Below are positions 61,926-64,000 of a stretch of 64,000 nucleotides of DNA, one piece after another. The notes under the pieces are model-generated. The model was not told the origin of the DNA. It did not search any database and saw nothing but the letters and a program-made list of their open reading frames with translations. The position numbers and the translations under genes are program-made. The stretch's first letter is position 1. Each line of letters opens with the position of its first letter. This DNA comes from Anaerobranca gottschalkii DSM 13577 (GTDB lineage: Bacteria > Bacillota > Proteinivoracia > Proteinivoracales > Proteinivoracaceae), in NCBI RefSeq assembly GCF_900111575.1, contig NZ_FOIF01000001.1, forward strand, positions 91,816 to 155,815, in the 5' to 3' direction.

Positions 61926-62839
61926 GCGGCAGATTTGGAAATGGTTACATTTTTTAGTTTTCCGTTAACTAAATAAACTCCTAAAACTATTATCGTTCCA
62001 CCTAAATATTGAAAAAAACTCAAACTTTCCCCTAAAATAAAGTAGGCAGCTATAACTCCCACAAAAGGGGATAAATTAATATAGACGTTTGTACCAGATG
62101 CCCCTAACTCTTTTAAGCTAAAAAGATAAAGAAAATTAGCTAAAGCAGAACATAATAATGCCAAATAAGCTATGGAAAAGAGGGTTAAAGGTGAAGGTAT
62201 GAAAAGTTTAGGGCCTTCCAATAAAGCTATGGGAAATAAAAATATAGTCCCATAGATCATCTGGTATGCCGTTATCGTTAAAGTAGGAATATGGGGCTCA
62301 AAACCTCTACTGATAATAGAATAAACAGACCAACTTATTGCTGCTCCCAACATTAAAAAACTACCTATTACTTCATTTTGATTTCCTTGAATAGTAATAG
62401 AATTACCAATTACCATTATAACTCCAATTATTGAAACGGTAACCCCTAAAGTTTTATTTAAATTTGTAGGGATTTTAAGGAAAATAACTTCCATAATTAT
62501 AGTGAAAATGGATATTGTAGCTAAAATAATGGTTCCATTGGCAGCGGACATAATGTTAAAACCGTGATTTTCAAATAAAAAGTAAAGACTGTAACCCACC
62601 AATCCACAGATCATAAATTTTAAATGGGTTTTCCCACTAATTTCAACTCTGCCATATTTCTTATAGCTTATTCCTAGCAACAAAATACCTGCAATAAAAA
62701 ACCTTACTGTTGCCAATACCGATGGTGTTAATTCCCTTAAAGCTAATTTAGTTATAGATCCAGAAACTCCCCACAGTAAGATGGTAATTAATATAGCTAA
62801 ATTAGCTAATGCTGCCCTAGAATTTTTCAACTTCACCAT
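61916..62839 (-). CDS. EamA/DMT family transporter
   Basis: 307 residues with ten membrane helices in two EamA repeats: ANLAILITILLWGVSGSITK and AISWSVYSIISRGFEPHIP. The C-terminus has the family GTNVYINLSPFVGVIAAYFILGE. Substrate unknown; family members export amino acids or metabolites. Intact, unlike the EamA gene broken by TnpB at 12058-14137. The start overlaps the end of the cyclophilin gene by 23 bases. Confidence 0.92.
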   Translation of the reverse strand: MVKLKNSRAALANLAILITILLWGVSGSITKLALRELTPSVLATVRFFIAGILLLGISYKKYGRVEISGKTHLKFMICGLVGYSLYFLFENHGFNIMSAANGTIILATISIFTIIMEVIFLKIPTNLNKTLGVTVSIIGVIMVIGNSITIQGNQNEVIGSFLMLGAAISWSVYSIISRGFEPHIPTLTITAYQMIYGTIFLFPIALLEGPKLFIPSPLTLFSIAYLALLCSALANFLYLFSLKELGASGTNVYINLSPFVGVIAAYFILGESLSFFQYLGGTIIVLGVYLVNGKLKNVTISKSAANH

Positions 62840-63338
62840 AGTCTACCCCAAAGGTTTCTACTGTAACCTTTTCGATTTTTTCTTCTACTAATGGCCTATC
62901 ATATAAATTTCTTTTTACATTGACAATCCTATCTACTTCTTCCATCCCTTCTATTACTTTACCAAAAGCTGCATATTGACCATCTAAATGGGGAGCTTTT
63001 TCTACCATAATAAAAAATTGGGAACCAGCGGAATTAGGATCCATGGTTCTAGCCATAGATAACACACCTCTGTCATGGGCTAAAGGATTGGGAAAACCAT
63101 TTGAAGTAAACTCTCCTTTAATGCTGTAGCCAGGGCCACCAGTGCCATTTTTCTCTGGACATCCTCCTTGTATCATAAACCCTGGTATTACCCTATGAAA
63201 AATCAAACCATCATAAAAGTTCTTTTGAATTAAACTGATAAAATTCCTTACAGTATTAGGAGCTATTTCTGGATATAACTCTGCTTTAATGATATTTCCG
63301 GTCTCCATTTTGATTGTTACTATTGGATTTTTAGCCAT
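62817..63338 (-). CDS. Peptidyl-prolyl cis-trans isomerase, cyclophilin type
   Basis: 173 residues. Cyclophilin pattern: FYDGLIFHRVIPGFMIQGGCP, then SIKGEF, RGVLSMARTMDPNSAGSQFFI and HLDGQYAAFGKVIEGMEEVD. It has the catalytic arginine of FHRV and the Gln and Phe of GSQFFI. No signal peptide, so cytoplasmic. The ATG at 63338 is preferred (AAAGG nine bases upstream); another ATG at 63347 lies within that site. Confidence 0.95.
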   Translation of the reverse strand: MAKNPIVTIKMETGNIIKAELYPEIAPNTVRNFISLIQKNFYDGLIFHRVIPGFMIQGGCPEKNGTGGPGYSIKGEFTSNGFPNPLAHDRGVLSMARTMDPNSAGSQFFIMVEKAPHLDGQYAAFGKVIEGMEEVDRIVNVKRNLYDRPLVEEKIEKVTVETFGVDYGEVEKF

Positions 63339-63340
63339 TT

Positions 63341-63571
63341 TTAACATCCTTTCTCATTTTCTTTTATTAAACTAAATCGGGGGATTACTTTTCCTTCTAC
63401 TTCCACCAGTTCTTCAAACATTTTCCTTGGTCTGACCCAAAGGGAAAAATCACCATATAAACACTGATAAACAACCATTTCTTCTAAAGTCTCTGAATGT
63501 TTAGCAATATGTAAAACTTTATATTCATTACCTTTATAATGGCGGTATCTCCCTCCAATTATTATTGCCAT
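63341..63571 (-). CDS. DUF1653 protein
   Basis: 76 residues. DUF1653 pattern: GRYRHYKGNEYKVLHIAKHSETLE, VVYQCLYGDFSLWVRPRKMFEE. Small beta-barrel of unknown function. GGTGATGTAG precedes the ATG. It leads the three-gene set with cyclophilin and the DMT transporter. Confidence 0.9.
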   Translation of the reverse strand: MAIIIGGRYRHYKGNEYKVLHIAKHSETLEEMVVYQCLYGDFSLWVRPRKMFEELVEVEGKVIPRFSLIKENEKGC

Positions 63572-63710
63572 CTACATCACCTGCCTTGCATTATCAGTAG
63601 TTAATTATTATTATAATATAAGTTAAGGAAAAAGATAAATAGATATTTTATGAAGGATAGTGTCAACTTTTTATAGGATATTTATAAATTGATGACCACT
63701 CTATTTTGGT

Positions 63711-64000
63711 TTATAAATTAAATGTTCCATTATGCATATCTTTCAAACATTTAAACATTGGTATGACTTTACCTTTGCTTAATATAGGTACATTATTTAA
63801 TAGTTCACGTGCCTTGGTATAGGTATTTTTGATCTTTAGGACAATATTTTTTTCCAGGCTATAGCTTTTCTTTGCTTCTGATTTTAAATGTTTAAGTGTA
63901 ATTTTGCCACCACTACTTAAATATGCTCGTAACTCAGCCATTGCCCGCAGTCCTTCACGACTCCAACCCATTGGTCGGCTGCTTAAGCGGCTTGATAGTA
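63711..64000 (-). CDS. C-terminal end of an ISLre2-type (UPF0236) transposase, partial
   Basis: The last 95 or so codons of a gene that continues beyond the right edge. The reading frame gives SRPMGWSREGLRAMAELRAY, the typical C-terminal block of ISLre2/UPF0236 transposases, followed by a lysine-rich tail ending HNGTFNL. The usual protein is over 400 residues, so most lies outside. An internal ATG at 63971 is not the true start. The rest of the element, including its right end, could lie in 63572-63710, which holds no gene. Confidence 0.8.
   Translation of the reverse strand, partial: LSSRLSSRPMGWSREGLRAMAELRAYLSSGGKITLKHLKSEAKKSYSLEKNIVLKIKNTYTKARELLNNVPILSKGKVIPMFKCLKDMHNGTFNL

Overview
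The window reads as chromosomal DNA of a low-GC, endospore-forming, probably anaerobic Firmicute of the class Clostridia. The evidence is sigK with an intact pro-sequence, a T-box in front of alaS, the conserved order alaS-ireB-ruvX-yrzB-mltG-U32-udk, the split glycine decarboxylase GcvPA/GcvPB, and strong AGGAGG ribosome binding sites. An Anaerobranca-like lineage is a guess that cannot be proved here. Almost every gene is on the minus strand; the one clear exception is a small secreted protein at 14318.

Region by region, in minus-strand transcription order within each block. (1) 1-9660: a glycine cleavage operon behind a sigma-H-like promoter and a tandem glycine riboswitch. It runs gcvT, gcvH, gcvPA, gcvPB, two radical SAM genes that look like the LipS1/LipS2 lipoyl synthase pair, a LipM-type octanoyltransferase and lpd, so it carries both the machinery and its own cofactor assembly. 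aroQ and a Xaa-Pro peptidase follow. (2) 9700-14150: a cyclodeaminase-family gene, a histidine phosphatase and ddl, then a solo TnpB element inserted in an EamA transporter gene that also has an internal deletion. (3) 14200-14970: the small secreted protein, then a 243-nt foldback element bounded by two copies of one terminator hairpin. (4) 14967-27640: an M29 aminopeptidase and an operon with an ABC transporter, MoxR ATPase, DUF58 protein and two VWA membrane proteins. (5) 27722-38440: a type IV pilus operon (pilB-T-C-M-N-O-D-A plus three minor or modular pilins, one carrying a VWA domain). (6) 38547-41567: a lone RND permease. (7) 41596-47522: a comG-like competence operon with a sigma-H-like promoter, extended by a CBS-PAS-HD protein, comFB and aroK. 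(8) 47549-52465: aroE, a DUF3800 gene, a small unknown protein, yqeG, sigK and a class B PBP. (9) 52472-61862: the udk-to-alaS cluster with T-box, an AI-2E family protein and PRC-barrel genes. (10) 61902-64000: a DMT transporter, cyclophilin, DUF1653 and the end of an ISLre2-type transposase.

The most interesting signals are: (a) the LipS1/LipS2-like lipoylation module inside the glycine cleavage operon; (b) four near-identical sigma-H-type promoters with the same 13-nt gap, in front of gcv, pilA, comG and ireB, which suggest a shared transition-state programme; (c) the foldback structured element at 14695-14937; (d) three genes whose best Shine-Dalgarno-spaced start codon is AUA or AUU; (e) modular pilins; and (f) a TnpB insertion whose empty target site can be reconstructed from the broken host gene. 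All functions are inferred from sequence reading without database searches.
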